Source of the DNA: Bordetella parapertussis
GTDB taxonomy: Bacteria; Pseudomonadota; Gammaproteobacteria; Burkholderiales; Burkholderiaceae_C
Direction of reading: 5' to 3'
NCBI GenBank assembly: GCA_945878355.1
Contig: CAMCTC010000014.1
Span: 9,599 to 73,598, forward strand
DNA length: 64,000 nucleotides
Shown here: piece by piece, positions 56,221 through 64,000 of the stretch
Layout: each line of letters starts with the position of its first letter
Numbering within the stretch: position 1 is the stretch's first letter
Program-made: the position numbers and the translations under genes
The notes under the pieces: model-generated
What the model was told of the DNA's origin: nothing
The model's database searches: none
What the model saw: the letters and a program-made list of their open reading frames with translations, nothing else

Positions 56221-57696
56221 TCAGGGGCAGGCGGCGATCACCTGGGCCACTGCGGCCGTCAAGCGCTTGGCGTAGGGCACGTGCAGGAACTCGTTCGGTC
56301 CATGGGCGTTGCTCTTCGGGCCGAGCACACCGCAGACCATCATCTGTGCCGCCGGGAAGCCCTGCTGCAGCATGCTCATCAGCGGGATCGTGCCACCTTG
56401 GCCGATATAGCCCACCGGTGCGCCGAACTGAGCCAGCGACGCGGTGTTGAGCGCAGCCTCCAGCCAAGGCGCCAGACTGGGCGCATTCCAGCCGTTGGCA
56501 CCCAGCGCGCCAGCCCGACCGTCCGGGTGGAAGGTGACTTTCGCGTTGTACGGTGCGTTGTCCTCGAGCAGCGTCTTCAAATGCAGAGAAGCCTGGTGGC
56601 CATCGACCAGCGGCGGCAGACGCAGGCTGAGCTTGAAGGCCGTGTAGGGCCGCAGCACGTTGCCGGCGCTCTTCATTTCAGGGAAACCGTCGACACCGGT
56701 GACCGACAGCGTCGGCCGCCAAGTGCGGTTGAGCAGCGCTTCGACCGGGTCGGTGGTCGTGGGCAGGGTCGAGCCGCCATCGGCGCCACAGGCCCAGGGA
56801 AACCGCTGCCAGAGCGCGTCGCCCAGCATCGCCGCAGCCGCCTGCACCTGGGCCAAGCGGTCGGTCGGCAACTGGCAGTGGAAGCTCTCGGGCAGCAGCC
56901 GCCCGGTGGCCGAGTCTTCGAGCCGGTCCAGCACGTTGCGCAGTACGCGAAAGCTCGACGGCACCACGCCGCTGGCGTCGCCCGAGTGGATGCCCTCGGT
57001 CAGGATCTCGACCTTGAGCACGCCCGAGACCATGCCGCGCAGCGAGGTGGTCAACCAGAGCTGGTCGTAGTTGCCGGCGCCGGAATCCAGGCACACCACC
57101 AAGCTGACATTGCCCAGCCTTGTGCGCAGCGCGTCGAGGTAAGGCGGCAAGTCGTGCGAGCCGCTCTCCTCGCAGGTCTCGATCAAGCCGACGATTCGCG
57201 GATGCGTCAGGCCTTGGGCCTTGAGCGCCTCGACTGCTGTGATGGCCGCGTAGACCGCGTAACCGTCGTCGGCGCCGCCGCGGCCGTAAAGAAGGCCGCC
57301 CTCGTACTTGGGCGTCCAGGGCCCGAGATCGTTGCGCCAGCCCGTGAACTCGGGCTGCTTGTCGAGGTGACCGTACATCACCACGGTGTCGCTGGACGCC
57401 GGTCGGGTGGCCGGGATTTCGAAGAAGATCACCGGTGTGCGCCCTTCGATGCGCACCACCTCCAGCGTCAGTCCAGGCACTTTTCGCGATTCGACCCAGG
57501 CCGCCGCATCGCGAACCACACGTTCAAGGTGGCCGTGAGCCTGCCATTCGGCGTCGAACATCGGGCTCTTGGCGGGAACGCCGATGTAGTCGGTGAGCGC
57601 TGGCACGATGGCCTCGTCCCAGCGGCGGTCGGCATAAGCACCCAGCGCAATGGCTTCATCAGGCTGCACAGGCAGCAGCGGATCACGTGCATTCAT
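56221..57696 (-). CDS. M20 family metallopeptidase
   Basis: The 491-aa dizinc peptidase has all metal-site segments: VVMYGHLDKQPEF (His), RGGADDGYAVYAAI (bridging Asp), ETCEESGSHDLPPYL (Glu pair), VCLDSGAG (Asp) and HGPNEFLHVPY (His). It most resembles dipeptidase-like M20 enzymes of the carnosinase/DUG1 type; the natural substrate is unknown. There is no signal peptide, so it is cytoplasmic. The alpha/beta hydrolase gene upstream is 36 bases away on the same strand. Confidence 0.92.
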   Translation of the reverse strand: MNARDPLLPVQPDEAIALGAYADRRWDEAIVPALTDYIGVPAKSPMFDAEWQAHGHLERVVRDAAAWVESRKVPGLTLEVVRIEGRTPVIFFEIPATRPASSDTVVMYGHLDKQPEFTGWRNDLGPWTPKYEGGLLYGRGGADDGYAVYAAITAVEALKAQGLTHPRIVGLIETCEESGSHDLPPYLDALRTRLGNVSLVVCLDSGAGNYDQLWLTTSLRGMVSGVLKVEILTEGIHSGDASGVVPSSFRVLRNVLDRLEDSATGRLLPESFHCQLPTDRLAQVQAAAAMLGDALWQRFPWACGADGGSTLPTTTDPVEALLNRTWRPTLSVTGVDGFPEMKSAGNVLRPYTAFKLSLRLPPLVDGHQASLHLKTLLEDNAPYNAKVTFHPDGRAGALGANGWNAPSLAPWLEAALNTASLAQFGAPVGYIGQGGTIPLMSMLQQGFPAAQMMVCGVLGPKSNAHGPNEFLHVPYAKRLTAAVAQVIAACP

Positions 57697-57732
57697 GGTT
57701 CGTCCTCAGATCAGGGTTCCAAGACAGGCAGT

Positions 57733-58584
57733 TTAGGCCCGGGCCGGTGCTTGGGTCGACAACCAAGCGACCAGGTCGGACAGAACCCGATCCTGACCGG
57801 GCTCGTTGAAGATCTCATGCGCCATTTCCGGATAGCGCTGCGCAAGCACCACGGTCCGCGGCGCCGCAGCGGCAAAAGCATCGCTGCCACGTGGCGCGAC
57901 ACAGCGGTCGGCACCGGCGTACAGCAGCAGCGTAGGCGTGGTCCAGCGCGGCGCGCAAGCCAGCACCAGCCCACCGGCTGAGACGATGAAGCGTACCAAG
58001 CGCGGCGTGACGCGGTCGTGCACCAGAGGATCGGCGACATAAGCCCGCACGACCGCCGGGTCGCTGCAGACCCATTCAGGCTTCAGGCCATTGCTCAGCG
58101 CCAGCCCAGGGGCGACCGGCGCGGCCAGCGCCAGCAGCAGTTTCTGCGCGCGGCTCATGCCGGGGTCGATCGCGGGTGAGGACATCACCAAGCCGTCCAC
58201 CGGCTGCCACCAAGGCGCCGGCGTCGGGGACAAGGCTTCTGCGACATAGCGACCCGCCACCAGTGCGCCCATGCTGTGGCCCAGCAACATCAGCGGGCCG
58301 GGCATCGCGCGACGCTGGTGCTCGATCACGCGGCCAAGATCGGCGAGCAGGCTGTCATCAGCAGCCAAGCCGCCGCGGGGCCCGGTCGACAAGCCATGGC
58401 CGCGTTGGTCATAGCCAGCCACAGCCCAGCCCTGGCCGGCCAAGCGGGCCGCCACATGGGCGTAGCGCCCGCCATGCTCGCCCAATCCATGCACGACCAG
58501 CACCGTGCCTCGGGCCGGGCCGACAGGCCCAGGCCAGGTCCGAAGATTGAGACAGATGCCGTCGGCGATGCGCAGAGTGGCCAT
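57733..58584 (-). CDS. Alpha/beta hydrolase, monoacylglycerol-lipase-like
   Basis: The 283-aa serine hydrolase has the oxyanion motif VVHGLGEHGGRYAHVAARL, the lid region YDQRGHGLSTGPRGG and the nucleophile elbow GHSMGALVAGRY near residue 104. The catalytic Asp is in LLYAGADRCVAP and the His in EMAHEIFNE. This set is typical of the monoacylglycerol lipase / lysophospholipase (serine aminopeptidase S33) group. The substrate is probably a lipid ester. It is divergent from the lipoprotein gene. Confidence 0.92.
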   Translation of the reverse strand: MATLRIADGICLNLRTWPGPVGPARGTVLVVHGLGEHGGRYAHVAARLAGQGWAVAGYDQRGHGLSTGPRGGLAADDSLLADLGRVIEHQRRAMPGPLMLLGHSMGALVAGRYVAEALSPTPAPWWQPVDGLVMSSPAIDPGMSRAQKLLLALAAPVAPGLALSNGLKPEWVCSDPAVVRAYVADPLVHDRVTPRLVRFIVSAGGLVLACAPRWTTPTLLLYAGADRCVAPRGSDAFAAAAPRTVVLAQRYPEMAHEIFNEPGQDRVLSDLVAWLSTQAPARA

Positions 58585-58624
58585 TTGCCGAGTTTAGAGC
58601 CCAGCCCCCTACACTGACGCGGGT

Positions 58625-59302
58625 ATGCAGCCCCAAGGTGCTCCCCAAGCCAACCAGGTCGCCGCGCCGAGTCGCCTGGGCGTGCGGGGCCGCGGACTGT
58701 CCACTGTCGCCCAGGTCATGCTGCACGCCATCGCGCTCGCCTTGCTGGCGGCTTGCGCCAACCCTCCAGGCGCTTCAGCCCCAAGCACCGTAGCTGCCGC
58801 CAGCATCGGGCCCAGCGCGCGCCTGCTGCTGCGCGGGAAGGTGTCGCCAGATGATCGATTTGCGCTCAACCTGCTGACAGACACGCTGCAGTGCAAAGAG
58901 CCGCAGATGCTGTCCAGCGGGACGGCACAGCGAACACCCGAACCGGCGATGCTGCCGGCAGACGTGCTGACCACATTGGAGTTCCAGGTGTTGCGCGCGG
59001 GACAGCCCAGTTGCGCGCTGCGCTGGTCGTTCAGCCCAAAGGCAGGCAGGACCTATCTGGTGCAGGGTCTGGCTGGCGCGGTCTGCAGCGCACGCCTGCT
59101 CGACGTCAGCTCGCCAGAGCGGCCGCAGATACCGCCCGACGCGGTGTTGCGCAGCCTGCCCGGGCAAGCCTGCGTGCCCATGGCCCAGGCGCGGGCGGCA
59201 GCGCCCCAGGCCTCGCTGATCCAGGGCGGACAGTACAAAGGCGAAGCGGTGCTCAACCCCAACGCCAGCACCCGCGACCTGCAGGGGCTGATACCGCGAT
59301 GA
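58625..59302 (+). CDS. Lipoprotein of unknown function
   Basis: I do not recognise the 225-aa mature domain. An N-terminal basic stretch and IALALLAAC give a lipobox at Cys44; an ATG at 58718 would give a shorter signal without charge. The mature part is beta-rich with three more cysteines. FSPKAGRTYLVQGLAG is reminiscent of periplasmic beta-sandwich domains, but I claim no homology. It ends NPNASTRDLQGLIPR. Its stop overlaps the S1C protease start (ATGA), so the two are coupled and probably work together. TACACT lies nine bases before the ATG. Confidence 0.72.
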   Translation: MQPQGAPQANQVAAPSRLGVRGRGLSTVAQVMLHAIALALLAACANPPGASAPSTVAAASIGPSARLLLRGKVSPDDRFALNLLTDTLQCKEPQMLSSGTAQRTPEPAMLPADVLTTLEFQVLRAGQPSCALRWSFSPKAGRTYLVQGLAGAVCSARLLDVSSPERPQIPPDAVLRSLPGQACVPMAQARAAAPQASLIQGGQYKGEAVLNPNASTRDLQGLIPR

Positions 59303-60039
59303 CGCTGTCCGCACGACAGAGCTTTCGCGCCAACTGCCTGGCGGGCTTGTGCCTGCTGCTCTCGACACCGCTGGCCTTGGCCGCGGCACTGACCCCCGCA
59401 GAACTGTTTGCCCGGGTCTCATCCAGCGTCTGGCGGGTGCAGACCCTGGATGGCGATGGCTTGCCGCTGGTGCAAGGCAGCGCGGTGGTGGTCGCATCCG
59501 GCCAGCTGGTCACCAACTGCCATGTGCTGGCGCGAGCTAGACGAGTCCAGGTCAGACGAGATGGTCAGGCCAAAGTGATGGCCGCCAAGCTGGTGCTGTG
59601 GGACGTGCAGCGCGACCTCTGCCAACTAGAGGTCCCGGGTGCGGTGGCGCCATCGGTGCGGCTGGGCAGCAGCGCTGCCGCGGCGGTAGGCCAGCCGGCC
59701 TACGCCATAGGCCACCCCAAAGGCCTGGACCTGACCTTGAGCGCGGGCCTGGTGTCGTCCTTGCGCCGCAACAGCGCTGGCCAACTGGTGCTGATACAGA
59801 CCTCGGCCGCGATTTCCGGCGGCTCGAGCGGCGGCGGGCTGTTCAACGAAGAAGGCGAACTGCTGGGCCTGACGACGATCGCCTCTATCGCCGGCGATGC
59901 GCAGAACCTGAACTTCGCGATCCCGGCCGACTGGATCCGCGACCTGCCCCGCCGGCATGCGGCCGCGCTGGCGGCGGCCAGCAGCGCGGCCGCAGCGGCC
60001 TCCAACCCGTCGGCCAGTGCACCCGCGACCGGGCGCTAG
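59299..60039 (+). CDS. Secreted trypsin-like serine protease without PDZ domain
   Basis: The 246-aa exported protease has a signal peptide (about 1-28, ending LALAA) and a Deg/HtrA-like catalytic domain: His75 in VTNCHVLA, Asp106 in DVQRDLCQLEV and Ser177 in SGGSSGGGLF. YAIGHPKGLDLTLSAGLVS is the usual S1C core. There is no PDZ domain; the tail is Ala/Ser-rich. It is translationally coupled to the upstream lipoprotein, which may be its partner or substrate. It is convergent with metW. Confidence 0.88.
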   Translation: MTLSARQSFRANCLAGLCLLLSTPLALAAALTPAELFARVSSSVWRVQTLDGDGLPLVQGSAVVVASGQLVTNCHVLARARRVQVRRDGQAKVMAAKLVLWDVQRDLCQLEVPGAVAPSVRLGSSAAAAVGQPAYAIGHPKGLDLTLSAGLVSSLRRNSAGQLVLIQTSAAISGGSSGGGLFNEEGELLGLTTIASIAGDAQNLNFAIPADWIRDLPRRHAAALAAASSAAAAASNPSASAPATGR

Positions 60040-60045
60040 CCCTGC

Positions 60046-60663
60046 CTAGCGCGCTGGCTCGACGCCGCCCTCGAAGCTGAACACCGCCACGCTGGCAAGC
60101 AGATTGGGCCAGCGCCGCACGGCACGCCCGGCCTGCAGCCCGAAGCTGTCGAGGATGTTCAGGCCGTTGCGCTGCGCCAGCACTTCGAAATCTGCGTGCG
60201 TACCGACCCGTATGTTCGGCGTGTCGTACCACTCGTAAGGCAGGGTACGAGTGACCGGCATGCGTCCGCGCAGCACCGACCAGCGATTCGGCCAATGCGC
60301 GAAGTTCGGGAAACTGACGATGCCGATGCGGCCCACGCGGGCGGTCTCGAGCAGCATCTTCTCGGTGTTGCGCAGATGCTGCAGGGTCTGCAGTTGCAGC
60401 ACCACGTCGAAACTGCGGTCCTCGAACAGCGCCAGGCCGTCCTCGAGGTTGAGCTGCAGCACGTTGACGCCGCGCCCGGCGCAGGCCAACAGCTTGTCGT
60501 CGTCGATTTCGACACCGTAGCCGCTGCAGCCCTTGACCTGTTGCAAATAGTCGAGCAAGGCCCCGTTACCGCAGCCCAGGTCAAGCACCCTGGCGCCGGC
60601 AGGCACCAGCTCGGCGATCAAGGCTTGTTCGGGCGTGACCTGCGGGATCGGCGTGCTGCTCAT
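60046..60663 (-). CDS. metW: Methionine biosynthesis protein MetW
   Basis: The 205-aa methyltransferase-fold protein has the SAM motif [15 protein letters not shown] near residue 26, then [13 protein letters not shown] and [11 protein letters not shown]. MetW supports homoserine acylation together with MetX in many bacteria and may act as a partner or activator rather than a true methyltransferase. It overlaps the end of metX by four bases, so translation is coupled. It would come under the same leader control as metX. Confidence 0.95.
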   Translation of the reverse strand: MSSTPIPQVTPEQALIAELVPAGARVLDLGCGNGALLDYLQQVKGCSGYGVEIDDDKLLACAGRGVNVLQLNLEDGLALFEDRSFDVVLQLQTLQHLRNTEKMLLETARVGRIGIVSFPNFAHWPNRWSVLRGRMPVTRTLPYEWYDTPNIRVGTHADFEVLAQRNGLNILDSFGLQAGRAVRRWPNLLASVAVFSFEGGVEPAR

Positions 60664-61796
60664 CGCATCAACTCCGCTGCGATGCGCTCGAAGCTGGCAC
60701 GCAGCACACCGTGGTAGCGCGGGTCCTCGAGCAGAAAGGCGTCGTGCCCGTGCGGCGCGGCAATCTCGGCGTAGCTGACATCGATCCGGTTGTCGACCAG
60801 CGCCTTGACGATCTCGCGCGAGCGTGCCGGCGAGAAGCGCCAGTCGGTGGTGAAGCTCACAAGCAGAAAGCGCTTGCCGCGCGCCGCAGCAAAAGCCGCC
60901 GACAGGTCGCCGCCAAAAGCCAGCGCAGGGTCAAAGTAGTCGAGCGCGCGGGTGATCAGCAGGTAGGTGTTGGCGTCGAAATACTCGCTGAACTTGTCGC
61001 CCTGGTGGCGCAGGTAACTCTCGATCTGGAACTCGATGTCCTGGGTCGAGTACCCCAGCTCGGCAGCCCGAAGCTCGCGGCCAAACTTCTGTTCCATCGA
61101 GTCGTCGGACAGGTAGGTGATGTGGCCGATCATGCGTGCCACCCTCAGCCCGCGTTTGGGCAACACGCCATGGGCGTCGTAATGGCCGCCGTGGAAATCA
61201 GGGTCGGTGATGATGGCGCGGCGCGCCACCTCGTTGAAAGCGATGTTCTGCGCTGACAGATTCGGCGCGGTCGCCACCGCGATGCACTCGCCCACCCGGT
61301 CCGGGTGGCGCAGCGTCCAGCTCAGCGCCTGCATCCCACCCAGGCTGCCGCCCAGCACCGCTGCGAGCTTGGCAATGCCCAGACGGTCCAGCAAACGGGC
61401 CTGGGCGTCGACCCAGTCTTCGACCGTGACGACCGGAAAGTCAGCGCCCCAGCGACGTCCGGTGTCTGGGTTGGTGTGGGTCGGGCCGGTCGAGCCGAAA
61501 CACGATCCAAGATTGTTGACACAGATGACGAAGAATTGCCCAGTGTCGAGCGGCTTGCCGGGCCCGATCAGGTTGTCCCACCATCCCTCGCTGCGCGGCA
61601 CATCCTCGTGCGTACCCGCCACGTGGTGGCCGGCGTTGAGCGCATGGCATACCAGTACCGCGTTGCTGCGCGCAGCGTTGAGCTCGCCGTAGGTCTCGTA
61701 GACCAGCTCATAGCCCGCCAGCGACGCGCCGCTGCGCAGCGGCAAGCCGTCGGCGAAGCGCATGGTTTGAGGTTTGACGTGTCCGATCGAGGCCAT
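60660..61796 (-). CDS. metX: Homoserine O-acyltransferase MetX
   Basis: MetX acylates homoserine in the first committed step of methionine synthesis. The 378-aa alpha/beta-hydrolase has the nucleophile Ser151 in GGSLGGMQ, the early [29 protein letters not shown] and the catalytic His in [11 protein letters not shown]. Whether it uses succinyl- or acetyl-CoA is not safe to call; beta-proteobacterial MetX are often succinyltransferases. The start is ATG 61794-61796; an upstream TTG at 61817 overlaps the terminator tail. A SAM-II-like riboswitch and intrinsic terminator precede it. metW overlaps its end. Confidence 0.95.
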   Translation of the reverse strand: MASIGHVKPQTMRFADGLPLRSGASLAGYELVYETYGELNAARSNAVLVCHALNAGHHVAGTHEDVPRSEGWWDNLIGPGKPLDTGQFFVICVNNLGSCFGSTGPTHTNPDTGRRWGADFPVVTVEDWVDAQARLLDRLGIAKLAAVLGGSLGGMQALSWTLRHPDRVGECIAVATAPNLSAQNIAFNEVARRAIITDPDFHGGHYDAHGVLPKRGLRVARMIGHITYLSDDSMEQKFGRELRAAELGYSTQDIEFQIESYLRHQGDKFSEYFDANTYLLITRALDYFDPALAFGGDLSAAFAAARGKRFLLVSFTTDWRFSPARSREIVKALVDNRIDVSYAEIAAPHGHDAFLLEDPRYHGVLRASFERIAAELMR

Positions 61797-61816
61797 GGTG
61801 TGTGGCGGATGCTCCA

Positions 61817-61855
61817 AGAAAAAACCCGGCGCCGCTGCAAAGCGTGGTCACCGGG
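61817..61855 (-). terminator. Intrinsic terminator (attenuator) in the metX leader
   Basis: In the metX direction the RNA would form CCCGGUG paired with CGCCGGG (61849-61855 with 61825-61831, one G-U pair). An inner CGCU/AGCG stem closes on a UUGC loop, and UUUUUU follows immediately (61819-61824). It ends 20 bases before the metX ATG and no other minus-strand gene lies upstream, so it is best read as the expression platform of the leader. Confidence 0.8.
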
Positions 61856-61860
61856 ATGGG

Positions 61861-61914
61861 CATCACGTTTAGCGGCATTTTTAAAGCGCCCGCAATCTGG
61901 AACAAATCGGCGCT
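61861..61914 (-). ncRNA. SAM-II-like riboswitch aptamer upstream of metX
   Basis: The RNA folds as P1 AGCGCC (61914-61909) with GGCGCU (61890-61885), six perfect pairs. The 18-nt loop holds GAUUU directly after P1 and UUGC near its end. After P1 comes UAAAAAU (61883-61877) and GCUAAA (61873-61868). The known SAM-II aptamer of metX/metA leaders has the same order: P1, GAUUU, UUGC, P1', a UAAAU-type strand and GCUAAA; 13 of the 17 bases between P1' and the end of GCUAAA match the Sargasso metX sequence as I remember it. The 3' pseudoknot strand differs, so a covariance search is needed. Confidence 0.7.
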
Positions 61915-61919
61915 GCTGC

Positions 61920-61925
61920 AGTATA
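61920..61925 (-). promoter_or_regulatory. -10 box of the metX promoter
   Basis: TATACT on the minus strand lies six bases before the first base of the riboswitch P1 stem, which places the predicted transcription start exactly at the aptamer. No clear -35 at 16-18 bp spacing is seen. Confidence 0.5.
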
Positions 61926-62254
61926 GCCAGCACGACTCGGCCGGACCGTGTGGCAATCCGCACGTGCTGTCGCGCTGCAACATCCTGCCCGGGCTGATCG
62001 GCCGTGAGCAGTGTGATCCTGGCCGCAACGACGAACGGAAGTTTCTCGCTGCGCGATGGCGAAGACCGGTGTGTCGAGGCTCGCCAAACTGGACGAAGCG
62101 CGAGCGCTAGCGCCGACGAAATGCCTGCACATCGTTCGCGGCGCTGTCTCTGGCGCGTCATCGCCAGACCGTGGACCAAGGGTAATTGCCGACGAACAGC
62201 GCGAACAATGCGGTTCTACTCCAGCGTTCAGGCCTGACACTAATGCGTTGTAAT
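61926..62254. other. Intergenic region upstream of metX and the glutamate-synthase-like gene
   Basis: About 330 bp with no convincing gene. Short open frames here lack family features and ribosome-binding sites. A GCGAGCGC/GCGCTAGCGC palindromic patch lies near 62100. Otherwise I see nothing I can name until the operator-like palindrome at 62255. Confidence 0.5.
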
Positions 62255-62277
62255 ACCAATTTAAACTGGTTTACATG
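62248..62277 (+). promoter_or_regulatory. Promoter with palindromic operator before the glutamate-synthase-like gene
   Basis: TTGTAA (62248-62253) could be a -35, with TACATG (62272-62277) as a poor -10. Between them sits a 16-bp near-perfect palindrome, ACCAATTTAAACTGGT (62255-62270), with one mismatch per arm. A dimeric repressor bound there would block the promoter. It is AT-rich against a GC-rich background. Confidence 0.45.
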
Positions 62278-62336
62278 ATTCGCCGTGATGGCACCGCCGT
62301 CCCGGCGGCGCATCGCAGGCCAAGACAAGGATTGCC

Positions 62337-63983
62337 ATGCCTACCTGGTTGATCGCGCTTGACCGCCACTTCCCCATCCGCTACCTGACCTTGCTGACGG
62401 CCAGCCTGGCCTTGCTGGCTGGGCTGTTGTCCTGGTTCACTTTGCAACAAGGCCTGTGGCTGTCGCTGCTCGGCGCCACCGGCCTGGTGATCGGACTCAG
62501 GGACCTTCGCCAGACCCGGCATGCGCTGCTGCGCAACTATCCGGTGATCGGCCATATCCGATTCCTGTTCGAATGGGTCCGACCTGAGATCCGGCAGTAT
62601 TTGCTGGAGAGTGACCGCGAGGCGGTGCCGTTTTCGCGCCAGCAGCGCTCGCTGGTCTACCAGCGCAGCAAGGGCGAGTCAGACAAGCGACCCTTCGGCA
62701 CCCAACTCGACGTCGGCCAGGCGGGTTACGAGTGGATCAACCACTCGCTGCAGCCCAGCACGCTGGCCGGCCACGATTTCCGCGTCAGCATCGGCGGCGA
62801 CCGCTGCAGCCAACCCTACTCGGCCAGCCTGTTCAACATCTCAGCGATGAGCTTCGGCGCGCTCAGTGCCAACGCGATCCTGGCGCTCAACGGCGGCGCC
62901 AAGGCCGGTGGCTTTATGCACGACACCGGCGAGGGTTCGATCAGCGTTCACCATCGCCAGAACGGCGGCGACCTGGTCTGGGAAATCGGATCGGGCTACT
63001 TCGGTTGCCGAGCCGATGACGGCAGCTTCAACGAGGCCAAGTTCGAGGCCAACGCCCTCGACCCGCAGGTCAAGCTGATCGAGCTCAAGCTCAGCCAAGG
63101 CGCCAAACCCGGCCATGGCGGCGTGTTGCCCGGACCCAAGGTGTCGATCGAGATCGCCTCGGCGCGCGGCGTGCCGATCGGGGTCGACTGTGTCTCACCG
63201 GCAGCTCACAGCGCTTTCTCGACGCCGCTGGGCATGTTGCAGTTCCTCGACAGACTGCGCAAGCTGTCGGGCGGCAAACCGGTGGGTTTCAAACTCTGCA
63301 TAGGCCACCCTTGGGAATGGTTTGCGCTGGCCAAGGCGATGGCCGAGAGCGACCTGCTGCCGGACTTCATCGTCGTCGATGGCGCCGAAGGGGGCACCGG
63401 CGCCGCGCCGCTGGAGTTCAGCGACCATGTCGGCTCACCGATGCAGGAAGGCCTGCGCCTGGTGCACAACACGCTGGTCGGGCTGAACCTGCGCAGCCGC
63501 ATCCGCATCGGCTGCGCCGGCAAGATCGTCAGCGCCTTCGACATCGCCCGCGCGATGGCGCTGGGCGCGGATTGGTGCAACTCGGCGCGCGGCTTCATGT
63601 TCGCGCTCGGCTGCATCCAAGCCCAACACTGCCATGCCGACACCTGCCCGACCGGTGTGGCCACACAGGACCCGCTGCGTCAACAAGCGCTGGTGGTGCC
63701 TGACAAGACCCGGCGCGTGACCCACTTCCACCGCCAGACGCTGGAAGCGCTGCAGGAATTGGTGCAGGCCGCGGGCCTGAGCCACCCCGACCAGATCAGT
63801 GCCGCCCACATCATGCGGCGCGACAGCAACCAGGAAATGAGCTCCTTGGACCGTCAACTGGCCACAGTAGCCCCGGGCGCGCTGCTGGCCGCCGAGCGGG
63901 GCGAGGCCGACTGGCCGCTGGAGGTGTTCAGCCGCTACTGGCCGCTGGCCAGAAGCGACAGCTTTCAGGCCGCGAAAGCCTGA
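62337..63983 (+). CDS. FMN-binding glutamate-synthase-family protein
   Basis: The 548-aa protein has two N-terminal hydrophobic helices (about 17-60) and then the FMN/glutamate synthase catalytic-type barrel: FNISAMSFGALSANAILALNGGAK, the later PGHGGVLPGPKVS, IVVDGAEGGTGAAPLEFSD, and the cluster ALGCIQAQHCHADTCPTGVATQDP. The last segment has the cysteines that hold the 3Fe-4S cluster in GltB. It lacks the glutaminase domain. Members such as YerD have no firm role; a membrane-tethered oxidoreductase is likely. AAGGA precedes the ATG. A palindromic operator lies about 70 bases upstream. Confidence 0.88.
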   Translation: MPTWLIALDRHFPIRYLTLLTASLALLAGLLSWFTLQQGLWLSLLGATGLVIGLRDLRQTRHALLRNYPVIGHIRFLFEWVRPEIRQYLLESDREAVPFSRQQRSLVYQRSKGESDKRPFGTQLDVGQAGYEWINHSLQPSTLAGHDFRVSIGGDRCSQPYSASLFNISAMSFGALSANAILALNGGAKAGGFMHDTGEGSISVHHRQNGGDLVWEIGSGYFGCRADDGSFNEAKFEANALDPQVKLIELKLSQGAKPGHGGVLPGPKVSIEIASARGVPIGVDCVSPAAHSAFSTPLGMLQFLDRLRKLSGGKPVGFKLCIGHPWEWFALAKAMAESDLLPDFIVVDGAEGGTGAAPLEFSDHVGSPMQEGLRLVHNTLVGLNLRSRIRIGCAGKIVSAFDIARAMALGADWCNSARGFMFALGCIQAQHCHADTCPTGVATQDPLRQQALVVPDKTRRVTHFHRQTLEALQELVQAAGLSHPDQISAAHIMRRDSNQEMSSLDRQLATVAPGALLAAERGEADWPLEVFSRYWPLARSDSFQAAKA

Positions 63984-64000
63984 GCGCCTGAGCGCGGGAC

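Noticed and set aside
55939..56275. Small open frames through the 56-kb repeat
   Set aside because: They only translate the repeat (ACPPxGGQSLR-type text) and have no start signals.
62004..62253. Two overlapping short plus-strand frames before the glutamate-synthase-like gene
   Set aside because: No ribosome-binding site, biased composition and no family likeness; treated as intergenic.

Overview
The window is a GC-rich, densely coded stretch of chromosome from a betaproteobacterium, most likely Burkholderiales of the Leptothrix/Rubrivivax/Comamonadaceae type. The evidence is gene content and order: hpf-ptsN-hprK, fur/bamE-dapB-exbBD-leuS-lptE-holA, rsmA-surA-lptD, metX-metW, and a FixJ-type regulator with a DctS-like kinase next to malic enzyme. 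I see no rRNA, tRNA, insertion sequence, prophage or CRISPR array. Almost everything is housekeeping.

Layout. 1-7.3 kb: queC (cut by the window edge), proA, a YggU-family gene and topB on the minus strand; divergent to them a SET-domain methyltransferase, birA and a SPOR-like protein. 7.4-14 kb: a large secreted subtilase with four PKD-like repeats and a GlyGly-CTERM tail, then gap and tkt. 14-22 kb: a hemerythrin-like protein, murU, a UbiH-family hydroxylase, a 77-aa unknown, a DUF3047 lipoprotein and a giant YhdP-like protein. 22-28 kb: glnE, a rhombosortase, an EamA transporter, a GST and a ferritin-like protein. 28-31 kb: a tandem REP-like array, corA and two orphan receiver-domain regulators, one with a MerR-type DNA-binding head. 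31-40.7 kb: nitrogen-PTS genes, then iron regulation, outer-membrane assembly, lysine synthesis, ExbBD, leuS, lptE and holA. 40.7-49 kb: ghrA, pncC-pgpA-thiL (tightly packed), the DctR/DctS-like pair, and maeB facing away. 49-56 kb: a barnase-like RNase with its barstar inhibitor, then rsmA, surA and lptD, with amgK facing away. 56-64 kb: a second REP array, an M20 peptidase, an alpha/beta hydrolase, a lipoprotein with a coupled S1C protease, metW-metX, and an FMN-dependent glutamate-synthase-like protein.

Genes that work together. LptE with LptD, and SurA with BamE, cover LPS and beta-barrel assembly. MurU and AmgK are two steps of the same peptidoglycan recycling route but lie about 40 kb apart. 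MetX and MetW form a methionine operon. PtsN and HprK belong to the nitrogen PTS. The subtilase and the rhombosortase look like substrate and processing enzyme.

Most notable observations. (1) The 5' leader of metX has the sequence signature and P1 stem of a SAM-II riboswitch, starting at the predicted transcription start and followed by an intrinsic terminator just before the start codon. (2) A GlyGly-CTERM protease and a rhombosortase occur in one window. (3) The same REP-like element occurs at 28.3 kb and, inverted, at 56.1 kb. (4) A MerR-type HTH is fused to a receiver domain. (5) The barstar protein is about twice the usual length. All functional assignments rest on reading motifs by eye; no database search was run.
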